The notes below the pieces were generated by a model. The model was not told where the DNA came from and made no database searches. It saw nothing but the letters and a program-made list of their open reading frames with translations. From Suillus spraguei (Eukaryota; Basidiomycota; Agaricomycetes; Boletales; Suillaceae), in contig JABCPU010000210.1 in NCBI GenBank assembly GCA_016800925.1, positions 1 to 64,000 on the forward strand: a DNA stretch of 64,000 nucleotides. The letters are read 5' to 3'. The translations under genes were made by a program, and so were the position numbers. Positions 12,256 through 22,337 of this stretch are shown here, piece after piece; the stretch's first letter is position 1; each line of letters opens with the position of its first letter.

Positions 12256-13143
12256 TATAGTCACGACGACGGTGTCGTGTGGACAGCATGACCTTGTCTC
12301 CGATGGCCAGTGTTAACTCAGCCGAGCGATGTTTGTTAACTTGCGTCGCTTGCAAAGCCTTGGCAGCCAGTAGGCTGTCTTGTGCTTCCATAACGTCGTA
12401 CTGGAGCTGCATCAAGAGTAGACGAGCGCGTTGATCTTTGGTAGTCTCGTCTGTCGATGGTCGTTGCAGGGGTGGTATGATGCGTGGCGAGCATCCAATG
12501 TGGAGTTGAAATGGGGAGGTGTTCGTGCTTGCGTTGAGGGTGTTCATGATCTGGAATCGGACGCGTGGCAGAGCGCGCACCCAACCTTTCTGATTCCGTT
12601 CCACATGGAATCGGATGCATTGGTTGACAGTTTTGTTGGTCCGTTCGCTTGCACTGTCGGTTTGGGGGTGATAGGACAAAGAAAGCTTTAACTTAATGCC
12701 TGTTAGTTTATGTAGCGACTTCCAAAATCGAGAGAGAAAGAGCTTATCGCGGTCAGATACAATGTCGAGCGGCAGTCCGTTCTCGCAATACCAGTTGTCG
12801 AAGAACAGGACCGTGAACTGTTCAGCAGAGATGTTGTCTCGACAAGGCACGATCCGTAAGTCTGCATTCAGGCGATCCGTTATGGTGATAATTGTGTTGA
12901 AATCTTCATCTTCGGGCAATGGTCCAATGAAGTCGATTGCGACGGAGTCCCCTCACACGTCAGGGATTGGAAGTGGGTGCAAAGGTCCGGCTATGGATGT
13001 GGTAGATGCCTTGTTGCGCATACATTGAATGCAACCCAGAATGTAGGACTCGAGGAGGTTGCGTCTCATATTGGGCCAATAGTAAGCTGATCGTAAGGTG
13101 GCGTATGTCTTGTCTCCGCCAAAGTGGCCTGAAGCATCGTGTG

Positions 13144-14941
13144 CTAAGTGAAACAGAACAGCTTTTTGCACAGAGGATTGACGCGAGGAACGACGAGATG
13201 GTTAGCGACAAACAGAAGTCCCTCACGCTCTTCTAAGCCAGGCAAGGACCCCACAAGAGCTTTAAGCTTCCTGCAGAACGGGTCGTCGACATATCCAGCG
13301 GTGACATCCTTGGTGAAGGACTTGTCGAGGTTGATCTGGAATGACGAGGTTACAACAGCAGCTGCAGTTTGCTCGCTGTGCGAGACATCGTCGTCGAGGT
13401 GTAGTCTAGATAATGCATCAGCACCTGTATTCTCCTCACCCTTCAAATAAGAGATGGTGATATCGAAATGTGCCAAGTATTCAGCCCAGCGGGCTTGTCG
13501 ATGAGAGAGGCCCTTTTGTGTGACGAAGTTTTCAAGTGTCTGATGATCTGTATAGACTTGAATAGGCCCCCCAAGTAGCTCAACATGCCACTTCTTGAGG
13601 CCTCTGATGATGGCGAGTAACTCTTTTTCATGCACTGGGTAGTTAAGTTCAGCTTCCCGCAGTTGAGCCAAATCAAACGCCACCAGTCTAGCAGTCTCCC
13701 ATGTTTCTCCCCAGGATAAGACAGCACCTGTTCGGTAATCCGATGCGTCGCAGGTGAGAAATATCTTGTTGTTCCCCAGGTTGTTGTGATCGATCGTCGT
13801 CAAGCATTGAGGGCTCGTAACAAGGTTTTTAATTGCCTGAAAGGCAGCAGCATGTCCTTCGTTCCACAAAGGGAATTCCAGTTCGGCGGACTTCGTCGTT
13901 AATGGGGTCAAGATTTGTGCATGATCCGCCAGAGCGGGGAGGTGGTTCGCTAAGTAACGCACTAAGCCGAGAAAGGCCCTTACATCGTTGGCCTTGCGAG
14001 GAGTAGGCCAGTCTAAAATGTGCGCTACTTTAGAGGCATCAGGCTCGATACCACGCTCGGAGATGTGGTGTCCCAGAAAATCGATCTCAAGGTTGAACAG
14101 AGACGTCTTCTCGAGAGAGCAGAACAGTGACGCATTCCGCAAGGCGTCAAGGACCAGTTGCACATTCCGTTCATGTTCTTCCAGGGTCTGCGACCAGATA
14201 ATGATGTCGTCAAGGTATACATGGCAGATTTTACCGATTAGGTGACGTAGTGCTGTCGACATGCGCCTTTGATGAGCGGCCGGTGCGTTTCGTACTCCCA
14301 TTGGCATGACCGTCCATTCATAGAGGCCCCAAGGGGTGTGAACAGCGAGCAGTTTCATGTCATCTGGGTGTACCTTGGTTTGAAAGAAGGAGTTAGTCAT
14401 ATCTATTTTACCAAAAATCTTTCCTTTGGCGCAGTCGCGCAAAATTTCATCGATCCGCGGTAGTGGGTGATTATCTGGAACAGTGTTTAAGTTCAACTGA
14501 CGAAAATCGTTTACCCACCGAGGCAATGCTGTTGGATCCGCCTTCGGAATGATGAAGGCAGGTGAAGAGTGAGGACTGTCGAGGGCCGAAGACGGCCAGC
14601 GTCAACATGTTGGTCAAGCAGTGTCTTCCAGGCGTTGCGATATTTCCTTGGCAGTCATACCCTCGTTGCTGTATCAATTTGTTAGCATCCTTCAACCGTA
14701 CATGGAAGAGAACGTCGGAGGGTAATGAGTCATTGTGCGGTATATCTGCGGGAAAGCGATCTTCATATTCGACCTTGAGAGCGGTGTCACGAAGTTTCAG
14801 TTGTTCTGCGGATGCAAGCATCGTGATACGTTGGCGAATGGCAGCAATAATGTCAATGCCATTAACTGGCTCGCAGGAGTCGTCGACGAGTTGCTTGTAT
14901 TCCGGCAGGATATGTTTCAACTCTCGGAGAACCTCTGACAT
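13144..14941 (-). pseudogene. Reverse transcriptase and RNase H (element 1)
   Basis: The main open stretch (14526-13144, 460 aa) carries WVNDFRQLN, FGKIDMTNSFFQTKVHP, MPMGVRNAPAAHQRRM and the intact YLDD box (in HVYLDDIIIWS). Next come FLGHHISERGI and the RNase H landmarks LTCDASDYRTGAVL, ELNYPVHEKELLAIIRGL and QVYTDHQTLENF. The part before it (14941-14640) matches the usual RT lead-in but sits in another frame, so at least two frameshifts lie at 14525-14640. Confidence 0.92.
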
Positions 14942-15415
14942 ACTCGCTCATCTTCGCGGGATGGTACCACAGACTTCTTAAACTTAGGCGGCGGGGGCTG
15001 CGGGTTGAGTAATTCGTAGTCCTGGTCCTTCACAGTACACGTCCGTAGCTCATGATCTATAACGATTTTGTTGTGATGGAGGAAGGGTCCTCCCAATAAA
15101 AGCGGAGTACAGAGATTTGGAGCCACAATAGCGCGTACACTGCGTGAAGTAAAGTGAGAGTCAATGGAAATACATGCAAGTCTGACGTAGTCCAATAAAA
15201 GAAATGAGTCCTTTCCCTCTCCCAAAGTGTGACGTTGAAGGGCATGGGAGTATGAAGCTTGCGTCATTGAAGACCTAGTTGCGTAACGAGTTTCTCGTCA
15301 ATCAGAACTGCGGCCGAACCATCATCAATTAGCGCTTTAACACGAGAGGAAGATGTAGGACCATCGATAAGACAGTCCCAAAGAAGTAAAGGGGTCGTTA
15401 GGGGGCAACGCACTC
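14917..15415 (-). pseudogene. Retropepsin-type protease region (element 1)
   Basis: The active-site segment reads VKALIDDGSAAVLIDE (near 15325), with DDGS in place of the usual D-T/S-G. A TGA follows LGLQ near 15267 where family members have Arg-Arg, and the flap-side sequence VRAIVAPNLCTPLLLGGPFL continues in a shifted frame. It is clearly not translated as one protein. Confidence 0.75.
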
Positions 15416-15474
15416 TTCAGAGTCTGTACCGTTTCCCAAGGCTGCAGAGGGCATGACCACCGCAACCGTGTTCG

Positions 15475-16359
15475 CTACTTCCACTGATGCAACCATTTTC
15501 CCATCCTTCTTGCTCTTCTTTGCTGCGATGCTGGCTGCAGTGATGGGTTTGTAAGTTGCGCCGTCTGGGAAACCGTTATCGCAAGTTGTGGTTGTATGCT
15601 TCTGGAATGGCTCTCGGCACTTGAAACATCCTCCGTTTTACGGAGAAGAGAGCGTTCTTCTTTGGTGAGGGGTGGTACGCGCACGAACCGCCGTTTTCCC
15701 CGTGGTAGTAAGCTAGCTTTGGAGTTGTACTGTGAGGAGGAAGTAAGCTTTTTATCACCTACATTTTTCAGCCTCTCCGCCTTGAACGCAGCTTTGAGAT
15801 TCGCGATACCACGGAGACGTTTTTCGTCGAGGAGTCGAATCTTTTCAGTCCAAGGGCGAAACTCCTTGATCTCCTTGACGTTCTCCGTCCTATATTCGGT
15901 ACGCAAGTCGTCCTGCATGTGCGCCTCAAGATGATAGTGCAGATTAAGTTCTGTCAAGTGAGAGGTAGTACCATGGAGGAGAGCATTTAAAGTCTGAACC
16001 TCAACCGCCCAGTCTGAGAACGCCTTGCTTCCCTGGCTCGAGGACAGAAGCTTCTGACGAGTGGTGTCCACCCAGTCCCAAGGAAGCCAATACGCGCGAA
16101 CTTCAGACATGTATTCATTGAACTTGAGTTTGTCCATGTGGTCTTGGTCGTTGAGATACCATTCCTGTACGGAGGGTTCCTGCATGCCCCACGCTACCTT
16201 TCCTACTTGTTCTTCGGCGGGAATGTCCTTATGTTTGAAGTACTGACGGCAACCCATCTCCCAGGTGCGTAGTACTTCTGGAGTGATGTCCCCCGGCGTC
16301 AAGAAGGGTGGTTTGGTAGGTGCAGGTTGGTCCACACATGCGGTTTTGGTCGTAGTCAT
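15475..16359 (-). pseudogene. Gag (capsid) of element 1
   Basis: An open frame of 294 aa from ATG at 16359. It holds a capsid-type helical region (WEMGCRQYFKHKDIP, FSDWAVEVQTLNALL) and a basic region. The zinc knuckle CFKCREPFQKHTTTTC (15585-15635) lies in a different frame, so a frameshift occurs near 15650. The knuckle spacing is C-x2-C-x7-H-x4-C, which I recall as common in fungal gypsy Gag. Confidence 0.85.
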
Positions 16360-16696
16360 GTCTGGAGGAGTATATGCGGTGTAATGATAGGAGTCGGAGT
16401 CTGAGTCTGAGGTGTAACACGTTTATGGGTGTTTACTTGTTCCGAATCTGTTGATTGGGACTGAGGTTCTTCGCTAAGGTCTAGTTCTGGTAGAGCCGAC
16501 ACAACAGGTTCGTTGTAGGGTGCAAGTTGTCGGCTGCGGCTACGCGTGACCAGAGGTTGAACAACGGACGGTAAGGAGCAAGAGTAAGACAGTTTGGATT
16601 ACGGTATACTGAGACAGTCAGTTTGGTGTTTTACCTCCTGGTTCAGGAGATACGGTGACGATAGTCAATACGACTATCTAGTTCATTAAAAAAAAG

Positions 16697-17205
16697 TGGA
16701 AACTACCCAAGGGGTAGAAACACTCGGGACGGAAATAACGAGTAGAAGTGTATGCAATTCGGATCAGGGTAAGAGATGATAACTACTACAATCGTATGAG
16801 CCCCATATTAAATAGGAGCTGTAGGAATCCTGTAAACAGCAGCAAATATCATAAGGTGTCCAATCAACGAGTCCGATGGATAAGCAGTATGCCTGTCAGT
16901 GCGCTTCGTTAGTAACATCAGGAAATTCACACATTCCTTGACGTGCCCTTATGCAGACTTATTTACACTTAACTGCCTTGGTGAAATTGAATCTACTTGT
17001 CCAAAATTTCAATGTGAGTGAATTCAGAAAAAAAATGTTGAGATATATTAATATACATGTTTTATTATATTTCGCACTCAAAAAATATAAGATATGCCAG
17101 GTGAATGATGTGAGAGAGAGCAAACAAGTTTTGAGATAAGTGAGTTAAGCTGATTAAGCACGTCAAGGAATGTGTGAATTTCCTGATGTAAGCCACGCTT
17201 ACACC
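16697..17205 (-). repeat. 5' LTR of Ty3/gypsy element 1 (contains MITE copy 4)
   Basis: Pair of the LTR at 10796-11293 with few differences (for example AATAACGAG/AATAACGAA, CCCCATATT/CCCCGTATT). The MITE sits at a different position from that in the other LTR, so the two insertions are independent. Confidence 0.85.
16916..17188 (+). mobile_element. MITE copy 4 (273 bp), in the 5' LTR
   Basis: Inserted into GTAAGCC, with TAA found on both sides. It is near identical to copies 2 and 3, with scattered single-base changes. Confidence 0.92.
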
Positions 17206-18560
17206 GTTGTCGCCAGTTTATTGGCAGAATATCTGTGTCTGATTGGTTGTTTAACCGAAATGAGGATTTTTACCTACAGAATGTCATCTCTCGCCTGTGA
17301 CTGTCGCTCTGAAGACAGCAACATGCAGATTTCGTATGCACATCAGCTTCAAAATGGAACAAGGGGGTTTCGGTACGACATATTGTCCGTTGGACCTTTT
17401 TTCCCGCAATCAGACGGGTGTTAGAAGGGCCCTAGGTGCTTTGCGGGCCGGGTGGTATGAGAGCCATGGGTCTCTCAATAACTTGCGATGCTTCGTCGAG
17501 GGCAGAATGACAAAACCAGATGATGTACGTCTTCAGTATATCATGTTCACATATTCCTGATAGGTTTGCATAGGACCATTCGATGCATTTGTTGGCACTC
17601 TTCTTCACTGCGAACGAATTGACTGACGTCCAGGACCTCCGGGAATCGTTCATATCCGTTCTTTCGCAGCCACTTCTTGACAGTCCCATCCTTCCCCTTC
17701 TTTCGACTTTACAGCGAACACTGGATATCCTTGATATAGAGGGCTTATCCAAGTTGTACACACAGACATCACCAGATTGCCCATATGACGGTATTGGGTC
17801 TTCAGTTCCTGATCCTGCCGTGGAGGAATGGGAAGACTTCGTTAAAGTTTACCAGTCTGATTATCATTCCTGGGACCACACAGTCCTGAACCCTGGACAC
17901 CTCCGGCTTTATGTAATAGCATACCTTCTTTCAGCGACGTTCAAGGATTGCTCTATCATTATCCGGCCTAAATCTTCGCAGGTAGGTTCGTTTGACGCGA
18001 CAATCATCGACACGGATGTCAAGAGCATGAATCGCTTGGGAAAGTGGGAAAAGTTAGACATGAAAATTATGGAACATTACAGGAGTTCAGGCAGGCAGCG
18101 GCGTTGCATCGACGGTCAACGCGTTAAGTAATCAGGTTACATGTATGTGCTGTCATTCTCTCGCATTGAATGTTGCTTACAGATGGGTTTGAAGAACTGT
18201 GACCGATGTGGCGTTGACAAGACGTATCATTGGCTACTCCTGAATACTTCCGGAGAATATCTTGGACGAGTGATTTGTGTTTGGCACTTTTATTTTTGTC
18301 ACTGCAACTGAAAGACATATTTTGCTGTAATGCATGTCAACTTGAGTCCAGCTCGTACATCTCTATCAAGGGCTGTTCGAGTCGGACTCAGACTCGACCA
18401 ACAATCCGCTAGTTTTTTCCACAACAGTTAAAAGGCGAGTGTTATACTTCAGATAATGCCTTCTGCAGAGCTTATTGGACTCGTTGGACTAGAGCCGTTA
18501 TGACTACTCTCCTGTGATTGGCCCGAACAGAGGAAACCATGTCCTCGGAGACAATACCGA

Positions 18561-18893
18561 GTAGTTCGGCATTCGTGAACCCACCTGCTCTCGTGCGCCA
18601 TCCATCGGTGCGCCTGCTGCCGCCATCTTTGGGCTTTAGTCCTTGAGGGCCAGTGCATCTACTTGTTCAATCGGACTGCAAGCAAGGCGCAGGCGCTCGT
18701 CGAAGCCTTCCCCAATCTCCCCGTAAAGCTGATCGAGGCACTTGATGCTGAGGGGACTGCACCATCTGTCATCGTATCCACCGTTCCAGCGAGCGTGACA
18801 ACAACTGCTGACAGCACTAGCCCGGGAGACGTACTTCTTCCGCAGAGCGGGGTTACGTACAATTTGAAACGAGGACAATGCCCCATGTCGTGT
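18561..18893 (+). pseudogene. AROM shikimate dehydrogenase domain fragment
   Basis: Landmarks in order are AAIFGL (Rossmann region, followed by a TAG), IYLFNRTASKAQALVEAFP, PSVIVSTVPAS and a Pro/Asp-rich segment. They match the C-terminal shikimate 5-dehydrogenase domain of the pentafunctional AROM (ARO1) polypeptide. Two frame breaks flank IYLFNR. The rest of the 1500-residue enzyme is absent. The first ~60 bp lie within the inverted duplication, so AROM was next to IPK1 in the ancestral segment. Confidence 0.7.
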
Positions 18894-19370
18894 CGAAGAG
18901 CGTGTTGGAGTGATATTTTGCAGCTGCCTAGGTGGATTTATGGATGTTAAATGATCATTTTGGTATCAATACATGTTGTATGATCTAGGATGCGATTTGT
19001 CGGTCTCTCTACTACATAAGAGGGCATCTCTCCTTGACCTTCGAATCTTAATCCCGGGAACAGTCTTACCCCGCACCTACTAGCTTTTCCTCCACGTGTT
19101 TTATTCTCTGTTGAGCGTCTGATATGATCAACTCCGTAAGAAAGAACAAATGGCTGTTTATCATCAAGTAGGAGACCAGATCAACTGAATACATTTCTCC
19201 CCTATTTATTTGACATAACTATGGACCTGACACGATACGGGGAAGTGAGACAAATTGCTACGAAAAACACCGATGTTTATGCTACACAGCTTGTTTGCTG
19301 TCCTAGTAGGTGTCGGTGAGATCACTAAATGTGACCTCACTCCTTGCGCTTCTCTGGAGCAGGATACGTA
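18894..19370. other. No gene seen
   Basis: Spacer between the AROM fragment and the minisatellite; only short frames. Confidence 0.45.
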
Positions 19371-20460
19371 TGTACGATTTGTAAATGAATATAAATGATG
19401 GATAAATTATATTTTACCTCCAGTTGAAGCATACTTCAAGTATGGAATAAGCTCCTCTCGCTTCCCGTCTGGTTTTAAAATGTACGATTGGTAAATGAAT
19501 ATAAATGATGGATATATTATATCTCACCTCCAGTTGAACCATACTTCAAGTATTCTGGAGAAAGCTCCTTTCGCTTCTCGTCTGGTGTAAAATGTGCGAT
19601 TGGTAAATGAATATAAATGATGGATATATTATATCTCACCTCCAGTTGAATCATACTTCAAGTATGGAATAAGCTCCTCTCGCTTCCCGTCTGGTTTAAA
19701 ATGTACGATTGGTAAATGAATATAAATGATGGATATATTATATCTCGCCTCCAGTTGAACCATACTTCAAGTATGGAATAAGCTCCTCTCGCTTCCCGTC
19801 TGGTTTAAAATGTACGATTGGTAAATGAATATAAATGATGGATATATTATATCTCACCTCCAGTTGAATCATACTTCAAGTATTCTGGAGAAAGCTCCTT
19901 TCGCTTCTCGCCTGGTGTAAAATGTACGATTGGTAAATGAATATAAATGATGGATATATTATATCTCACCTCCAGTTGAACCATACTTCAAGTATTCTGG
20001 AGAAAGCTCCTTTCGCTTCTCGTCTGGTGTAAAATGTGCGATTGGTAAATGAATATAAATGATGGATATATTATATCTCACCTCCAGTTGAATCATACTT
20101 CAAGTATGGAATAAGCTCCTCTCGCTTCCCGTCTGGTTTAAAATGTACGATTGGTAAATGAATATAAATGATGGATATATTATATCTCGCCTCCAGTTGA
20201 ACCATACTTCAAGTATTCTGGAGAAAGCTCCTCTCGCTTCTCGCCTGGTTTAAAATGTACGATTGGTAAATGAATATAAATGATGAATATGTTATATCTC
20301 GCCTCCGGTTGAACCATACTTCAAGTATTCTGGGGCAAGCTCCTTTCGCTTCTCGCCTGGTGTAAAATTTACGATTGGTAAATGAATATAAATGATGGAT
20401 ATATTATATCTCACCTCCGGTTGAACCATACTTCAAGTATTCTGGAGAAAGCTCCTCTCG
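19371..20460. repeat. Minisatellite, ten copies of a 108-114 bp unit
   Basis: Each unit begins TACGATTGGTAAATGAATAT, includes an AT-rich TGGATATATTATATCTC block, then CCTCCAGTTGAA, the palindrome ATACTT-C-AAGTAT and a GCTCCTCTCGCTTCCCGTCT-like end. Units start near 19371, 19482, 19595, 19702, 19810, 19921, 20036, 20145, 20257 and 20367. Two subtypes differ after the palindrome. Type A has GGAATAAGC and type B has TCTGGAGAAAGC. The order is roughly A-B-A-A-B-B-A-B-B-B. Variants are shared between non-adjacent units, which suggests expansion by unequal exchange. Confidence 0.95.
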
Positions 20461-21790
20461 CTTGTCTGAGTGGTGCATTGCAGTCCATCTGAGTGAATAT
20501 GATACTACTGATGATCATGAATACTCACAAGAATGTTCCAAGATGGCTCCTGGCATGGGTGACGCTGCACCAAGAATGACAAGAGATACAAGTGCGCTCA
20601 AGAGCAAAGAAATCTGCATGTTTATGGATAAGAGGAGTGACTATTCGTCAATGCACTCTACTGAAAAACCGAGAAGACCTTTATACATTCTCGCAGGTCC
20701 GATCTTCGCCTCTTCTACAAACAATAATTGGATATATGCGCAGATCATGGTCAGCAGACAACAGCCAGCAGTGGTCAAAAATTTCAAGGTGGGTGCCGCC
20801 ACGATACAACACACAATATCTGACTCGGATGAATTGCGTGGCAGGTGTCTGGTGACTGATACAAATGAGTCCGCTGCGAAAGCTTCATCATCATAATACA
20901 TTCACAGTTGGCTGGCTTTAGCCAGTGGTAGTGTGAGGAGCTCTCACGTCTTAACCGGAGCTAAACGTGCATAAAAATCCAAATATGCTGTCATAATTCT
21001 CTGCGAGCCATTGAGTGCAGTTTCATTTCACCAACCTACAATATTAATGGAGAAAACCGAAGGTTATTTTAATCTCCGCACCTTGCCAGAGTGCTACAGA
21101 CATATTGCGAGCAAGACACCTCAGATTGCGACATGCCAGTGTCATTGATGAATTTGAGATTCCTTGTGGCATCACAGCAGCCATGCGTTTGAGAGCAACA
21201 GGATCTGCACCAGTTGTCTGACTAGTCCGCGGTCCGGTCCTTGGTTCTCGGTTCTAGGCCATCCCAAACGGTTCGGTTCTGGTTCGGCCTTCCCGAACCA
21301 TTCCAAACCCTTGTGAGTTCTGACTTCGATGTAATTTTCATAGTCATTATAGTGGTAGTCAGAGTGAACGATTATGGAGCGATTCAGAATACGATTCAAA
21401 AAAACAATTTTGGACGTGAGAATCGGATTATGAGCTTAATCGTCGAAGCGCCTCGAGAATGCGATTATGAATCGGATTCTGCACTCACTGCGGAAACGAG
21501 ATTTTAACCCCAACGTAACCAGAGGGTGTTTAGGTGCATAACCCGACGTGGTACAGACGTAAGACCTTTTCCAGACTCAAACTCGACGTGGACGGATGCA
21601 ATCCAAACCTAAACAGCCCTAACTGGACCAAATACAGACCTGAATTTTCACCATAATCTCCACCATGTTAATGCTCATAACTCAACGATATCCACCCTCT
21701 GGAAAGAGCATTTTTCCAAAACCCGACCTCTGAGTTTGTGTGAGGTGAGCTCATTCATTTTTTTCGCTAAGTCTCTTCAGCCAGAACTGA
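20461..21790. other. No convincing gene
   Basis: An open frame at 20544-20896 (about 117 codons from ATG) has no recognisable motif, and I would not call it. Position 21225-21305 holds clustered GGTTCGG/CCGAACC-type motifs able to pair with each other. 21385-21485 repeats GAATCGGATT. These may be subterminal repeats of a DNA transposon next door, but this is inference. Confidence 0.4.
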
Positions 21791-21791
21791 C

Positions 21792-22211
21792 ATGCAAGGT
21801 CAAAACGTGGTTCAGCTGCAGCTGCCTTCGGGCACTTGGAGATTTACCTTCACCTTTGAGAGCGACGAACCTGGGCCTGTAGTAAGTCGACTAAAATTTG
21901 TATATTCAACTAACATGTAGGTCTGCAGACACTCGAGGTATCCATCAGGCCTTCGATCAAACGGCCAGCGCTAGCACCGCTACCTGCACCTGACGACAGC
22001 GAGACGGAGTTTGAGTCTGAACCTGAAGATACTACCAAAGTGCAACCAGTCTTTAATGTATGCTTGCCTCATTTTCTATTATAACTAAACACGTATTTTA
22101 CCCAACTAGACTTGCATCAAGCCTGTGGGCACGACAGGAGTCAGTTTGAAGGATTTGAAGGATGTAAAGAGAGCTGAAACTACCTCAAAGCATCACAAGA
22201 CTGCTGTGTAG
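21792..22211 (+). CDS. Small three-exon gene of unknown function beside the Tnp2 gene
   Basis: Exon 1 starts MQGQNVVQLQLPSGTWRFTF and ends at GPV before GTAAGT. The frame then resumes after CTGCAG with TLEVSIRPSIKRPAL and an acidic run (DDSETEFESEPED). A second intron (GTATGC to AACTAG) leads to TCIKPVGTTGVSLKDLKDVK and a stop at 22211. Both introns keep the frame and have canonical ends, so a protein of about 105 aa is plausible. It shares orientation with Tnp2, starting 546 bp upstream of it, and may belong to the same CACTA element. No family recognised. Confidence 0.5.
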
Positions 22212-22337
22212 TAGAGCGTTTACCGGAACCAAATTATTATTGTGAACTACTACATGTTCTCGAGTTGTAAGTATAACAACACGTGATGCTTACTTTGACG
22301 TGTCGAAAGCATGCGTCAACAAGCTTTGACTTCACCA

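Larger units (their letters stand above)
11302..13227 (-). pseudogene. Integrase with GPY/F region and chromodomain (element 1)
   Basis: Reading leftward, a zinc-binding HHCC region has HDASGHFGGDKTY and CIQCMRNKA (near 13020-13150). The catalytic core then has DFIGPLPEDEDF (first Asp), DIVSDRDKLF (second Asp) and HPQTDSASERTNK (Glu). A GPY/F-like tail, FNRPYTVLKAHPETSTYTL, follows. The chromodomain VETFIEKIVDEKK...YLVRWLGF...DEWLPRHDLED ends at a stop near 11305. This C-terminal chromodomain marks a chromovirus. Two MITEs interrupt it at 11983 and 11543. A frame break near 13150 separates it from RNase H. Confidence 0.9.
10796..17205 (-). mobile_element. Ty3/gypsy chromovirus 1, degenerate, with four nested MITEs
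   Basis: A complete minus-strand element with two LTRs, gag, protease, reverse transcriptase, RNase H, integrase and chromodomain. It interrupts IPK1 copy B. Flanking GTTGT occurs at 10791-10795 and 17206-17210, and arm A keeps the empty site with a single GTTGT. Two extra bases (CC) sit between the canonical LTR end and the right flank. Lesions include frameshifts in gag, protease and the RT N-terminus, a TGA in protease, and MITE insertions in both LTRs and twice in integrase. Confidence 0.9.
10447..18131 (+). pseudogene. Inositol-pentakisphosphate 2-kinase pseudogene, copy B, split by a retrotransposon
   Basis: The 5' part (10447-10795) starts with a true ATG (MTPALITETKPRDW). The 3' part (17206-18131) carries CRFRMH, YCPLDLFS, NNLRCFVEGRMTKPDD and YLLSATFKDCSIIIRP. 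Compared with arm A it keeps the start codon, the AERRRADQIDV junction and YCPLDLF, but has its own damage. A stop follows NTKQ, an ~85 bp deletion starts near 10650, and WGFLP has become a stop (TGA) near 17262. The 6.4 kb Ty3/gypsy insertion lies at GTTGT. The two copies have different disabling changes, so neither is derived from the other in its present form. Confidence 0.8.

Noticed and set aside
11578..17139. A 62-residue ORF repeated at 11578, 12032 and 16951
   Set aside because: It is the interior of the MITE read in one frame. It follows DNA identity, has a skewed composition and lacks a conserved family.
19371..20460. CRISPR-like array
   Set aside because: Units are about 110 bp and contiguous with no unique spacers, so it is a minisatellite.
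20462..20896. 144-codon open frame after the minisatellite
   Set aside because: The apparent start is TTG, there is no motif, and the first ATG is internal. Not supported as a gene.
21225..21305. GGTTCGG cluster as an operator array
   Set aside because: No regular spacing and no adjacent gene; probably simple-sequence or subterminal repeat.
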